Source: Gonocerus acuteangulatus (Eukaryota; Arthropoda; Insecta; Hemiptera; Coreidae). From it: DNA of 64,000 bases. This document shows, in pieces, positions 11,226-22,083 of the stretch. The stretch's first letter is position 1. Every line of letters begins with the position of its first letter. The position numbers and the translations under genes were made by a program. The notes beneath the pieces were generated by a model. It searched no databases. It saw only the letters and a list, made by a program, of their open reading frames with translations, and was not told where the DNA came from. The stretch covers positions 111,389,967 through 111,453,966 of the forward strand of contig OX328125.1 of assembly GCA_946811695.1 (NCBI GenBank). Direction: 5' to 3'.

Positions 11226-12006
11226 TAGATCCCAAAAAAAAACATAAATGTGAAATAGAGGCCAAGTTCTTCCCCCCACAAAGAAGCACTCCCTTCCCCC
11301 AAAATATCCCCTACTAAACCCCCCCCCCCAAAACGCCTTACCATCCTACACTCCAAAAAAGTGGTATGAGTTAGTGTATTAAGTGTACCATATTTTCAAC
11401 CAAAAATATTTGCCAATACAAGAGATGATACAAGAAAGAAATGTCCAAGTTCATTACTTGGAAGACCTGATAGTTACTTACTACGAACAGTAAAGATACT
11501 TCAACTGACCTTTAAAAACAACAATAAAAATACTTATATCCTGTTACTAAAATAACCTACTTAAACCAGGTATATTCTTAAACTTGGCAATGTTTTATTT
11601 GTGCCGAAATTATCTTTAGAGAGAAAACTAAACATTTCCAAGTTTAAGAATATACCTGGTTGAGGAAAGTGATATTTTAGTAACTGGATATAAGTATTTT
11701 TATTGTTGTTTTTAAAGGTCAGTTGAAGTGTCTTTACTGTTCTTATTAGTAAGTAACTATGAGGTATTCCAAGTAATGAACTTGGACATTTCTTTCTTGT
11801 ATCATCTCTTGTATTGGCAAATATTTTTGGTTGAAAATATGGTGCACTTAATACACTAACTCATACTACTTTTTTGGAGTGTAGGATGGTAAGGCGTTTT
11901 TGGGGGATTTTAGGAGGGGATATTTCTCGCTTTTTGGGGAAGGGAGTGTTTCTTTGTGGGGGGAGGAACTTGGCCTCTATTTCACATTTATGTTTTTTTT
12001 GGGATC
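11226..12006. repeat. 0.8-kb inverted repeat (palindrome) with arms of about 365 bp
   Basis: The left arm (about 11226-11589, starting GATCCCAAAAAA) is matched in reverse complement by the right arm (about 11637-12006, ending TTTTTTGGGATC), with a loop of about 47 nt. Arms are roughly 90 percent alike by eye, including the GAACTTGGACATTTCTTTC segment. No transposase or clear terminal duplication is seen. It could be a foldback MITE or a local inverted duplication. Confidence 0.85.
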
Positions 12007-12138
12007 TCATTACTTTTTTCTAAGTATTAATTAAAATTTAGTTGCCGAATACCTACTGGCTTTTGTACATTATATAAAACCAGGGTCTTTGGATTCTGCA
12101 TAAAGTTCATCTTACTGCTTGATATTTGATACCAATAA

Positions 12139-12501
12139 TCAACCTACATACATCTAATCACGAGCCTAGAAAAGTTAGAAGCTCTTCCAGATGACATTAC
12201 TCTAGAGGACAAATTGATTGCTCTCTTAACTAAACTATTACACTGTAAAACACAGGAACCTTATCCCGAGGATAAAGATCACAATAGGGAAAGTGTAGAA
12301 GGCCTTCAAGAAAAAGATAAGAACAAAGACGATACATTTTGGGTTTGTGATCCTAAACTTTGGAATTTAGATGGCTCGACTTTGAAAAACTTAGTACCTG
12401 CTGTCATGTATATTATGCAGTTAACCCCTACGACTTTATTTACTACATTTAAAAAAGAAGTCACAACTGTTGTTGTTAAGATGCGTCGAAATGTTTCTTA
12501 A
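12139..12501 (+). pseudogene. Unidentified short ORF, possibly a gene or transposon fragment
   Basis: The frame is open from after a TAA at 12136 to the stop at 12499 and encodes about 120 residues, including LEALPDDITLEDKLIALL and DTFWVCDPKLWNLDGSTL. Composition is protein-like (amphipathic helices, acidic and lysine-rich middle), and it reads like part of a longer protein. There is no ATG near its start, so it would have to be an internal exon or a broken copy. I do not recognise the family. Confidence 0.35.
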
Positions 12502-12627
12502 AACACCAAATATAGGTTCTCCTTACCAAGACGATTCATTTGATACCCCACATGATGGGTTTCAGAAGGAATAATGGCTTTCCGATGGAACAAAAAGTAG
12601 AAAACGTCATAGGTTATATGACACTCC

Positions 12628-13365
12628 CGTATCAAGACCTACCTGCGTGCCAAGTTTGGTCAAAATAGGCCAAACGGTGTGAATTTGTATAAGGAACAAA
12701 CATACAGACAGACAGCTGAAAGACCTTTTTTACCTAGCCTAGTGCATTCCCCGGACCAAGGCCTACCTGTGTGCCAAGTTTGGTGAAAATCAGTCAAACG
12801 GAGTGAATTTGGGTAAGGAACAAACATGCAGACTGACAGCTGATACACGATTTTGACCTAGCCTATGACACTACCCGGATAAAGAGCTACCTATGTACCA
12901 TGTTTGGTCAAAATCGATCAAATCGTGTGTATTTGTATAAGGAACAAACAGACAGACAGACAGACAGCTGATAGACAATTTAACCTAGCCTATGATTCTC
13001 CCCGTATCAACGGGACCCATCTGTGTCCCAAGTTTGGTCAAAATCGGTCAAACGGTACGGATTTGTATAAGGAACAAACATACAGACAGACAGCTGGTAT
13101 AAGATTTTGACCGAGCCTATGACACTACCCGGATAAAGACCTACCTATGTACCATGTTTGGTCAAAATCGGTCAAATGGTGTGAATTTGTGTAAGGAACA
13201 AACATGCAGACAGACAGCTGATAGACGATTTTGACTAGCCTATGACACTACCTGGATAAAGACCGACATGTGTGTCAATTTTTGTCAAAATCGGTCATAC
13301 GGTGTTTATTTGTATAAGGAACAAACATACAGACAGACAGCTGGTATAAGATTTTTACCGAGCCT
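12628..13365. repeat. 124-bp tandem repeats (family C), six units
   Basis: Words related to CCAAGTTTGGTCAAAATCGG recur at 12651, 12775, 12899, 13029, 13153 and 13276. Each is followed by GTATAAGGAACAAACAKACAGACAGACAG. The same module occurs singly at about 47030-47120 and 47480-47610. This is a widespread style of insect interspersed repeat whose core amplifies in tandem. Several stop-bounded frames run through it but none is convincing. Confidence 0.88.
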
Positions 13366-13379
13366 ATATGCGTCTATTT

Positions 13380-13837
13380 TTTTCTTAAAACATCAAATAT
13401 AGGTTCTTCATACCGAGACAATTCATTTGATACCCCACATCATGGGTTTCGGACGGAATGATGGGTTTCCGAAGGAAGTACAAAACTGGAACGCCCCCGC
13501 CCCGGAAGCGGAGTCAGACACAACTTTTCAGGATTTTTCGATTTTTTCCTTTAATAACGCCTTCATATCTATCTTCATGCAAAATTTCAAGTCTCTAGCA
13601 TCATGGGAAGTGCCTAATAATTTTGATGAGTCAGTGAGTGAGTGAGTGAGTGAGTGAATCCTATAAATCCCGATTTTCGATCGCTTATATCTCAGAAACT
13701 ATTCGATGTAGAATTATGAAAATTTCCAGTTTTACTCACATCTAATAGTATAATACCTGTGTAAAATTTCATAACTTTATCTTTACCTGGTTGAAAGTTA
13801 TGAGAGGGTAAAAATCGGCTCTAAGACCTCCTGTAAT
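13380..13837. repeat. Family C flank with (GTGA)n tract
   Basis: After the tandem part comes TTTTGATGAGTCAGTGAG followed by a GTGA run (about 13630-13658). The text beyond it (ATCTCAGAAACTATTCGATG and GTTATGAGAGGGTA) may be the other end of the same repeat. The copy near 46960 also has GGTCAGTGAGTGAGTGAG, so the GTGA tract belongs to the family. Confidence 0.6.
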
Positions 13838-15708
13838 ATACACACAGTATGCTTAGGCCGGAACTTGGCCTGACCATCTACCCACCGCCTAGATACACAC
13901 AGTATGCTTAGGCCGGAACTTGGCCTGGCCATCTACCCACCGCCTAGATACACACAGTATGCTTAGGCCGGAACTTGGCCTGGCCATCTACCCACCGCCT
14001 AGATACACACAGTATGCTTAGGCCGGAACCTGGCCTGGCCATCTACCCACCGCCTAGATACACACAGTATGCTTAGGCCGGAACTTGGCCTGGCCATCTA
14101 CCCACCGCCTAGATACACACAGTATGCTTAGGCCGGAACTTGGCCTGACCATCTACCCACCGCCTAGATACACACAGTATGCTTAGGCCGGAACTTGGCC
14201 TGGCCATCTACCCACCGCCTAGATACACACAGTATGCTTAGGCCGGAACTTGGCCTGACCATCTACCCACCGCCTAGATACACACAGTATGCTTAGGCCG
14301 GAACTTGGCCTGGCCATCTACCCACCGCCTAGATACACACAGTATGCTTAGGCCGGAACTTGGCCTGGCCATCTACCCACCGCCTAGATACACACAGTAT
14401 GCTTAGGCCGGAACTTGGCCTGGCCATCTACCCACCCCTAGATACACACAGTATGCTTAGGCCGGAACTTGGCCTGGCCATCTACCCACCACCTAGATAC
14501 ACACAGTATGCTTAGGCCGGAACTTGGCCTGGCCATCTACCCACCGCCTAGATACACACAGTATGCTTAGGCCGGATCTTGGCCTGGCCATCTACCCACC
14601 GCCTAGATACACACAGTATGCTTAGGCCGGAACTTGGCCTGGCCATCTACCCACCACCTAGATACACACAGTATGCTTAGGCCGGAACTTGGCCTGGCCA
14701 TCTACCCACCGCCTAGATACACACAGTATGCTTAGGCCGGATCTTGGCCTGGCCATCTACCCACCGTCTAGATACACACAGTATGCTTAGGCCGGAACCT
14801 GGCCTGGCCATCTACCCACCGCCTAGATACACACAGTATGCTTAGGCCGGAACCTGGCCTGGCCATCTACCCACCGCCTAGATACACACAGTATGCTTAG
14901 GCCGGATCTTGGCCTGGCCATCTACCCACCGCCTAGATACACACAGTATGCTTAGGCCGGAACTTGGCCTGGCCATCTACCCACCACCTAGATACACACA
15001 GTATGCTGAGGCCGGATCTTGGCCTGGCCATCTACCCACCGCCTAGATACACACAGTATGCTTAGGCCGGAACTTGGCCTTGCCATCTACCCACCACCTA
15101 GATACACACAGTATGCTTAGGCCGGATCTTGGCCTGGCCATCTACCCACCGCCTAGATACACACAGTATGCTTAGGCCGGATCTTGGCCTGACCATCTAC
15201 CCACCACCTAGATACACACAGTATGCTTAGGCCGGATCTTGGCCTGGCCATCTACCCACCGCCTAGATACACACAGTATGCTTAGGCCGGAACTTGGCCT
15301 GGCCATCTACCCACCGCCTAGATACACACAGTATGCTTAGGCCGGATCTTGGCCTGGCCATCTACCCACCGCCTAGATACACACAGTATGCTTAGGCCGG
15401 AACTTGGCCTGGCCATCTACCCACCGCCTAGATACACACAGTATGCTTAGGCCGGAACTTGGCCTGGCCATCTACCCACCGCCTAGATACACACAGTATG
15501 CTTAGGCCGGAACTTGGCCTGGCCATCTACCCACCGCCTAGATACACACAGTATGCTTAGGCCGGATCTTGGCCTGACCATCTACCCACCGCCTAGATAC
15601 ACACAGTATGCTTAGGCCGGAACTTGGCCTGGCCATCTACCCACCGCCTAGATACACACAGTATGCTTAGGCCGGATCTTGGCCTGGCCATCTACCCACC
15701 GCCTAGAT
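13838..15708. repeat. 55-bp GC-rich minisatellite, about 34 units
   Basis: The unit runs from ACACACAGTATGCTTAGGCC through CCATCTACCCACCGCCTAGAT, with period 55 measured between successive copies. It contains the near-palindrome GGCCGGAACTTGGCC. Variants GAACTT, GATCTT and GAACCT alternate in blocks, with GCCTAG or ACCTAG at the end. Base composition is far richer in GC than the surroundings. Confidence 0.97.
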
Positions 15709-16142
15709 AGGATTCTAGCCTTTGTGTTAAATTCTTTTTGTTTTGTTTAAGCTTTTGCATATTTAATTTCACCATTTTTATTTTTATTTTATTTTATTAG
15801 TAGTTTATCGAAGCTCTAGCGACTAATCGGCATCAATAAAGATTTGGGAAATTTGTATGTTAATGTTGTCAGCGTTAAAACAAAAAATAAGAAATAAATA
15901 CCAGGACGAGAAAAATAAAAAGGTTCGCGAGTAAAGTGCTACATAATAACTGGGAGAGTTTAGTTCTTTGTAGATTGAGATGTTTCAGTGGCTCACTCAG
16001 TAATATTTATTTCTATATATAAACATCAGTAGGAGAAAAAAGTAAGGAAAATGGAAAACGGTGTAGTTAGATTTTATCCAAACGTTTTGTGTTTGAAAGG
16101 AATTTGAAGATGTCTGTAATATGTTTGCTGTCATCTGAATGT
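15709..16142. other. Unassigned AT-rich spacer
   Basis: No ORF, RNA gene or repeat that I can name between the minisatellite and the hAT-type element. Confidence 0.5.
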
Positions 16143-16150
16143 AATTCATG

Positions 16151-17385
16151 CAGAGATGGGCATAATTTTATTTATAAATAAAAATACGAATTTATTCGTA
16201 CTTCATATATTTGTGAATACGAATATAAATAAATTCTTATTCATAAGTGTGAATACGAATTTATTTTTATTCACATATATTAAATATAAAAATACAAATA
16301 AAATTTTATTCGCAAATTGTTCTGCGAATACAAATAAATTAACAGAAAAAATTGTAAATAATCACAAAAAATGTGAATATTTACAAAAAATCATGTGATT
16401 AAATAAAAATCACATTCAAATATACGAATAAAAATTTATGCACATCATAATTTGTGAATAAAAATTTATTCACAATAAAATTCGCAAATAAATTACGAAT
16501 TTATTCGTATTAAGATGATATTACGAAAGTAATTGAAGATGATTTTTTTTTATTTTTTTTATGGGGGTACACATGATAAACTGTGTCTCTGCAGCATGGC
16601 TGGTGGTCCCGCGGCGGACTCAAGGTAAGCAAAAAATCTAGGCGCTAATAACCTAGACGTTAAACGCCTTAAAAAAGAAAAAAAAAATCACCTTCAATAA
16701 CACTCGTACTATCATCTTAATACGAATAAATTCGTAATTTATTTGCGAATTTTATTGTGAATAAATTTTTATTCACAAATTATGGTGTGAATAAATTTTT
16801 ATTCGTATATTTGAATGTGATTTTTTTTATCACTTGATTTTTTGTAAATATTCACATTTTTTGTGATTATTTACAATTTTTTTTGTGAATTTATGTTTAT
16901 TCGCAGAACAATTTGCGAATAAAATTTTATTTGTATTTTTATATTTAATATATGTGAATAAAAATAAATTCGTATTCACATTTATGAATACGAATTTATT
17001 CATGATTTATTCGCAAATTTTATTGTGAATAAATTTTTATTCACAAATTATAATGTGAATAAATTTTTATTCGTATATTTTAATGTGATTTTTTTTAATA
17101 ACTTGTTTTTTTGTAAATATTCACATTTTTTGTGATTATTTACAATTTTTTCTGTGAATTTATTTGTATTCGCAGAAAAATTTGCGAATAAAATTTTAAT
17201 TGTATTTTTATATTTAATATATGTGAATAAAAATAAATTCGTATTCACACATATGAATACGAATTTATTTATATTCGTATTCACAAATATATGAAGTACG
17301 AATTTATTAATATTCGTATTCACAAATATATGAAGTACGAATAAATTCGTATTTGTATTTATAAATAAAATTATGCCCATCTCTG
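16151..17385. mobile_element. hAT-type foldback MITE with 8-bp target-site duplication
   Basis: Ends are CAGAGATGGGCATAATTTTA and its inverted match at 17366-17385. The CAGAGATGGGC terminus is typical of hAT elements. Flanks AATTCATG (16143-16150) and AATTCTTG (17386-17393) form an 8-bp duplication with one mismatch. The whole 1.2 kb is built from inverted copies of ACGAATAAATTCG-like words, so it can fold on itself. The right arm holds an extra inner duplication (about 16980-17330). No transposase is present, so it is non-autonomous. Confidence 0.88.
16545..16690 (+). mobile_element. SINE-like insertion at the centre of the hAT foldback
   Basis: Between the two arms lies a segment containing GGCGCTAATAACCTAGACG and CGCCTTAAAAAA, resembling the 3' end of the Met-like SINE, with an A-rich tail at 16671-16687. 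The upstream part (TGGTGGTCCCGCGGCGGACTC) is too altered to read as a tRNA. Confidence 0.55.
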
Positions 17386-17397
17386 AATTCTTGCATG

Positions 17398-17560
17398 TTT
17401 GATGGTAAGTCAGTGTTTTGCCTGAGTCTGCAGTCTGTCAGTAAGTGTTTAACAGTAAGTGCTGTATTGCAGTATTGGCATAGTGTACATAAGGTATGAG
17501 TGAGTCTGTAGGGAATGGCCTATCCTTAGGCGGCAGAGGACTACTTCTTCAACATTTTTT
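17398..17560 (-). pseudogene. Fragment of I-group LINE ORF2 C-terminus
   Basis: Read on the minus strand, the segment starts VEEVVLCRLRIGHSLQTHSY and continues LMYTMPILQYS. This aligns with the RLRIGHTHLTHSYLM stretch just before the zinc knuckle of the LINE at 39611-42693. Later frames are broken by stops and shifts. It is an old truncated copy. Confidence 0.65.
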
Positions 17561-18230
17561 ATATTTTGCAATAAGTTATTTCAATTACTGATTCTTATTT
17601 TGTAAGAACTTATTCAAACTACTGATATTGGAAAACTAAAATTTAATTTAAATTGGAGCTTATCATCTTAGTTACGAAGCTCTTAAATAAATAATATTTG
17701 GTATATCAATGTTTGGGATCATATAGAAAGTTTTGTTTTTTTTTGGGGGGGGGGGCAAATATGTATAAAACGTTATCCACCTTGGTACCAAGGCATTCTG
17801 ATAAGGAATTACCACTCCACTTACCTTCTGACCCTTTCATCGTCCCGATCAAGTACAGCTTTCAAGAGTTCTGTATTGAGTCTCTCTCTCCTCTTGTCGC
17901 GTCGGCCCGATATCGGACAGCTCCGGACGGAAGACGACACGGTCACGTCGGAATCCCTCCGATCCGGACTCAGCATCGCGCGACTAGCTCCAAGTAGAAC
18001 TGCTTGAGTCTCCTTGTCTAATCAGTAGCCTATTGATAAGATATCCCCGCCATTCTGAGGTGCCGACCTCGGCTTGTGGGATTTACACACAATTGCCCTA
18101 ATTTTTCACCATTACTGCAAACTCCATCCTAATCATCTTGATCGTATAATCATAATCATAACTGGATTCATCATCCTCAGGCGAGTGGATACCTTCCTGA
18201 TATAAACATGAGCCCAATCACTTCCCAGAG
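17561..18230. other. No gene recognised
   Basis: Contains a G run at 17744-17754 and a more GC-rich patch (17860-18000). On the minus strand that patch reads TQAVLLGASRAM, weakly like the last residues of the R4/Dong-like protein at 56.9 kb. This is too short to call. Confidence 0.4.
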
Positions 18231-18234
18231 GAGT

Positions 18235-18350
18235 CGGTTTATAAAGTTGACCTCAAAACGTAATCCGAATGTGTCCACTAGAAAATTTCGTGTTTGAGAA
18301 CCTATCGATAATGGTGATTCAAATTTTTATGTATGTATGCATACTAATAT
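18235..18350. repeat. Degraded family A end fragment
   Basis: ACTAGAAAATTTCGTGTTTGAGAACC followed by GGTGATTCAAATTTTTATG parallels the segment next to the (TA)n tract of the family A copies at 24.06 kb and 30.8 kb. Confidence 0.65.
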
Positions 18351-19003
18351 ATATACATGTTGCGTTATATAGGTACTATGTCTGAATCCTTGATATTTTT
18401 GATAAGCAGGCCTTAGGAAACGCACTAAAATATTTTACTTTTGTCTCCTTAACATGCGTCGAAAATACAGTTATTTTATATCCTCTTTTTTTAAAAAAAA
18501 AAAAATAAATATTAAAAAAAAAAATAAAAAAAAATTAAGATTTATTTTTCAAATAATCTTACATGTTTGTGTCGTGTAGCGAGTTTCGTTGTAAGAGGAC
18601 AGCAATTACAATCAATACGGAGTAATATATTTTTGATTTAAGTTTAATGGTAATTTACTTTGTTGTAAGCCTTATTGAGATTGGCTAATCCTTTTATACC
18701 TGTAATTTGAATTTGTCGAATGTTGGAGTTGTCGACGAATCCTATAAGCCCAACATCAACTCCAGATAAATCCTGGGATTTGCTGTATCACTTGTGGCCC
18801 TTATATACGCCGTTGAGTACGATTCTCAATTAGTCACAGAAGGATTTTGCGATTTGTTTATATTGTGTGACTCTCTGTTTATAGTTTGAATTTTTTATTT
18901 ATCTAGTCTGTTTACGGCTTTGCTAATTAGAGATTTACTGATGATAAATAGTATCAATATTCTTAACACAACGAATAAAATATATACAGCAAAACCATAT
19001 TCT
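18351..19003. other. Unassigned AT-rich sequence with A-rich tract
   Basis: Includes an A-rich run at 18487-18540. No ORF or recognised repeat found. Confidence 0.45.
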
Positions 19004-19028
19004 TTTTTTTTTTTTTTTTTTTTTTTAT

Positions 19029-19133
19029 CAGGTAAATATCATCGAAAAATTTTTCCTCTTCGGAAGAGTCCCTGGTATGTCTCGGTATTGAAGGAAAAAA
19101 GTATTATTTTTTTCGATAATATTTACCTCATTG
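19029..19133. repeat. Small inverted repeat (about 105 bp), MITE-like
   Basis: CAGGTAAATATCATCGAAAAA at the left pairs with TTTTTTCGATAATATTTACC at the right. It is preceded by a T tract (19004-19026). No clear duplication was found. Confidence 0.5.
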
Positions 19134-19288
19134 GGGCTAGATTAGTTTTAGAATTGGTATTACTATAAATTTTGTTATTTAGTATAGTTTTAGTATTAAC
19201 ATTGCATCCAGTAAAGTATTAGTTTTAGTACAAATAGTTGTAATAGTTATGTTAAGTTTGTATTAGTTACTTAGTTTGTATTCGTTAG

Positions 19289-19291
<3 letters not shown>

Positions 19292-19324
<33 letters not shown>

Positions 19325-19387
19325 AAAAAAAAAAAAAAAAAAAAAAATATGACATTACTCAGAAAAATAGATATATAAATATAAAAA

Positions 19388-19432
<45 letters not shown>

Positions 19433-19530
19433 TTAAAAAAAAGGATATATACAACATTACTCAGAAAAAATAAATATATACATATCAAAAAGATATACAT
19501 ATACATATGTATATGCATTAAAAAAAAAAA
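19292..19530. repeat. Poly(A), (TA)n and A-rich simple repeats
   Basis: Two long A runs (19292-19347, broken by a TG) are followed by (TA)n at about 19388-19428 and A-rich tracts. These may be nested retroposon tails. No body sequence attached to them is recognised. Confidence 0.9.
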
Positions 19531-19540
19531 AATTATATAC

Positions 19541-19857
19541 AAGTCTCTTAACTGTATTAATAGTGCTATACTGTATGTTAGTACTAGTTTTAGTGCAAAT
19601 AGTTCTATTAGTATCTAAGTAACAAGTTAGTCGTAAGCAATGACATAAGTTAAAAAAAAAGAAAGAGTACAGGTCATAAAAATTACAGTTGATTGTCATG
19701 CACTGTCCTAAACACAAAATTACAATCCCTCTCACGACATATACACGACTCTCTAGCACTACACTTGAGGGCGGTGAGGACCTAGATGTTTTCTGCCCTT
19801 AAACACCCAATCCATCCATCCTCATTGGGGTTTCTTGGGGTGATGATTTAAATCTTC
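19541..19857. other. Unassigned spacer
   Basis: Contains CTAGATGTTTTCTGCCCTTAAA, faintly like the SINE 3' end, but not enough to call. No ORF. Confidence 0.35.
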
Positions 19858-21391
19858 TATTCTCGAAATATAAATTATTGTTATTATAAAATATAAATAA
19901 TGCTAGTTTACTTTAAACGTAAGCATATTTTTGGTGTAGTAAAATGTATACTGCTAGTTTACTTTAAACGTAAGCATATTTTTAAATTTATTCTCGAAAT
20001 ATAAATTATTGTTATTATAAAATATATATAATGCTAGTTTACTTTAAACGTAAGTATATTTTTAAATTTATTTGACGAAATATAAATTATTGTTATTATA
20101 AAATATATATAATGCTAGTTTACTTTAAACGTAAGCATATTTTTAAATTTATTCTCGAAATATAAATTATTGTTATTATAAAATATAAATAATGCTAGTT
20201 TACTTTAAACGTAAGCATATTTTTAAATTTATTTGACGAAATATAAATTATTGTTATTATTAAATATAAATAATGCTAGTTTACATTAAACGTAAGCATA
20301 TTTTTAAATTTATTTGACGAAATATAAATTATTGTTATTATAAAATATAAATAATGCTAGTTTACTTTAAACGTAAGCATATTTTTAAATTTATTCTCGA
20401 AATATAAATTATTGTTATTATAAAATATAAATAATGCTAGTTTACTTTAAACGTAAGTATATTTTTAAATTTATTTGACGAAAAATAAATTATTGTTATT
20501 ATAAAATATAAATAATGCTAGTTTACTTTAAACGTAAGCATATTTTTAAATTTATTCTCAAAATATAAATTATTGTTATTATAAAATATAAATAATGCTA
20601 GTTTACTTTAAACGTAAGCATATTTTTAAATTTATTTGACGAAATATAAATTATTGTTATTATAAAATATAAATAATGCTAGTTTACTTTAAACGTAAGT
20701 ATATTTTTAAATTTATTCTCGAAATATAAATTATTGTTATTATAAAATATAAATAATGCTAGTTTACTTTAAACGTAAGCATATTTTTAAATTTATTTGA
20801 CGAAATATAAATTATTGTTATTATAAAATATAAATAATGCTAGTTTACTTTAAACGTAAGCATATTTTTAAATTTATTCTCGAAATATAAATTATTGTTA
20901 TTATAAAATATAAATAATGCTAGTTTACTTTAAACGTAAGTATATTTTTAAATTTATTTGACGAAAAATAAATTATTGTTATTATAAAATATATATAATG
21001 CTAGTTTACTTTAAACGTAAGCATATTTTTAAATTTATTCTCGAAATATAAATTATTGTTATTATAAAATATAAATAATGCTAGTTTACTTTAAACGTAA
21101 GCATATTTTTAAATTTATTCTCGAAATATAAATTATTGTTATTATAAAATATAAATAATGCTAGTTTACTTTAAACGTAAGCATATTTTTAAATTTATTT
21201 GACGAAATATAAATTATTGTTATTATAAAATATAAATAATGCTAGTTTACTTTAAACGTAAGCATATTTTTAAATTTATTCTCGAAATATAAATTATTGT
21301 TATTATAAAATATAAATAATGCTAGTTTACTTTAAACGTAAGCATATTTTTAAATTTATTTGACGAAATATAAATTATTGTTATTATAAAA
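19858..21391. repeat. 80/81-bp AT-rich minisatellite with alternating monomer types
   Basis: About 19 units contain AATGCTAGTTTACTTTAAACG. Two monomer types differ at TTCTCGAAATA (80 bp) and TTTGACGAAATA (81 bp) and mostly alternate, giving a 161-bp higher-order period. The reverse complement of part of this unit appears once at about 22770-22840, beside an inverted-repeat element, which suggests where the monomer came from. Confidence 0.95.
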
Positions 21392-21640
21392 TTGTGACCC
21401 TTTTTTTTCAATATATTATTTGAATAGGCGGAAGGTCATGCATATATAAAACTCATCAACATCTCTTTATATGCTTTAAACGTTAAAATGGATAGCAGCC
21501 ATAATAACGTCATTGTATTAGTATGGACGTGGCCCTACCTTTGGAAGGTCTTCCGTAGCTAAGGCTAAATCTATGTATATAGAATTAAGTTGCTCCTGAA
21601 GAGGCGTCAAGAAACGCGAAACATGAAGAGCGAATAATAA

Positions 21641-21854
21641 TTTTTTTATTTAAATTTTAACGTCCAATTATTATTAACTAGGAATTTTAGGACGGGTTAG
21701 CTATAGGTTACAACCCTTTCCTAGCCAGGATAGGGCTGATGCCCTTTCTTTTTTTCTAAAGAAAAGCCACCGCCCCTAGTGGGAATCGAACCCACGACCT
21801 TTGGCACGGAGTGTTAAGTGCTCGCGCCTTAACCCTCACGGCCATCGGGTCTCC
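21641..21854 (-). mobile_element. tRNA-derived SINE (class II tRNA-like head), full copy with duplication
   Basis: The minus strand begins GGAGACCCGATGGCCGTGAG and includes GGTTAAGGCG and the B box GGTTCGATTCC (in GTGGGTTCGATTCCCAC), a layout like a Leu/Ser-type tRNA with a long variable arm. A family-specific body (CCTATCCTGGCTAGGAAAGG, AACCTATAGCTAACCCG) and an A/T-rich tail follow. AGCGAATAATAA flanks both ends (21629-21640 and 21855-21866), a perfect 12-bp duplication. It looks like a tRNA gene at first sight, but the tail and duplication show a retroposon. Confidence 0.92.
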
Positions 21855-21899
21855 AGCGAATAATAAAATAAAGTATATAAAGTGAAGTTGACGAGTTTT

Positions 21900-22083
21900 A
21901 TATATGCATCACCTTTCGCCTATTTAGATAATCCATAAATTATTGTTTAACGATTGTATTTTTACTTTAATCTATTCTCTAAAACGAATGAATTGGTGAA
22001 AGAATCATGTCGATATAATTTTCTAAACTCGATATAAAAAATATGCACTTTAAACCTATTTTATTTTATTTTTCGGCTCCTAA
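21900..22083. repeat. Left arm of an inverted repeat around the PIF-like end
   Basis: The sequence up to ATTTTTCGGCTCCTAA is matched in reverse complement by 22613-22800 (TTAGGAGCCGAGAAATAAAAT onward), including the ATATCGACATAATTCTTTC stretch. Identity is high but interrupted. Confidence 0.75.

Noticed and set aside
12904..13110. 68-codon frame
   Set aside because: Runs through the family C tandem repeat.
13838..15708. CRISPR-like array
   Set aside because: There are no unique spacers; the whole 55-bp unit is repeated, so it is a minisatellite.
17860..18020. Possible R4/Dong-like C-terminal fragment (TQAVLLGASRAM on the minus strand)
   Set aside because: Only about a dozen residues are similar and the rest does not align; kept as a note only.
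21772..21854. tRNA gene on the minus strand (A and B boxes, tRNA-like length)
   Set aside because: It is followed by a family-specific body, an A-rich tail and a 12-bp target duplication, and the body recurs at 26.8 kb; it is a SINE head.
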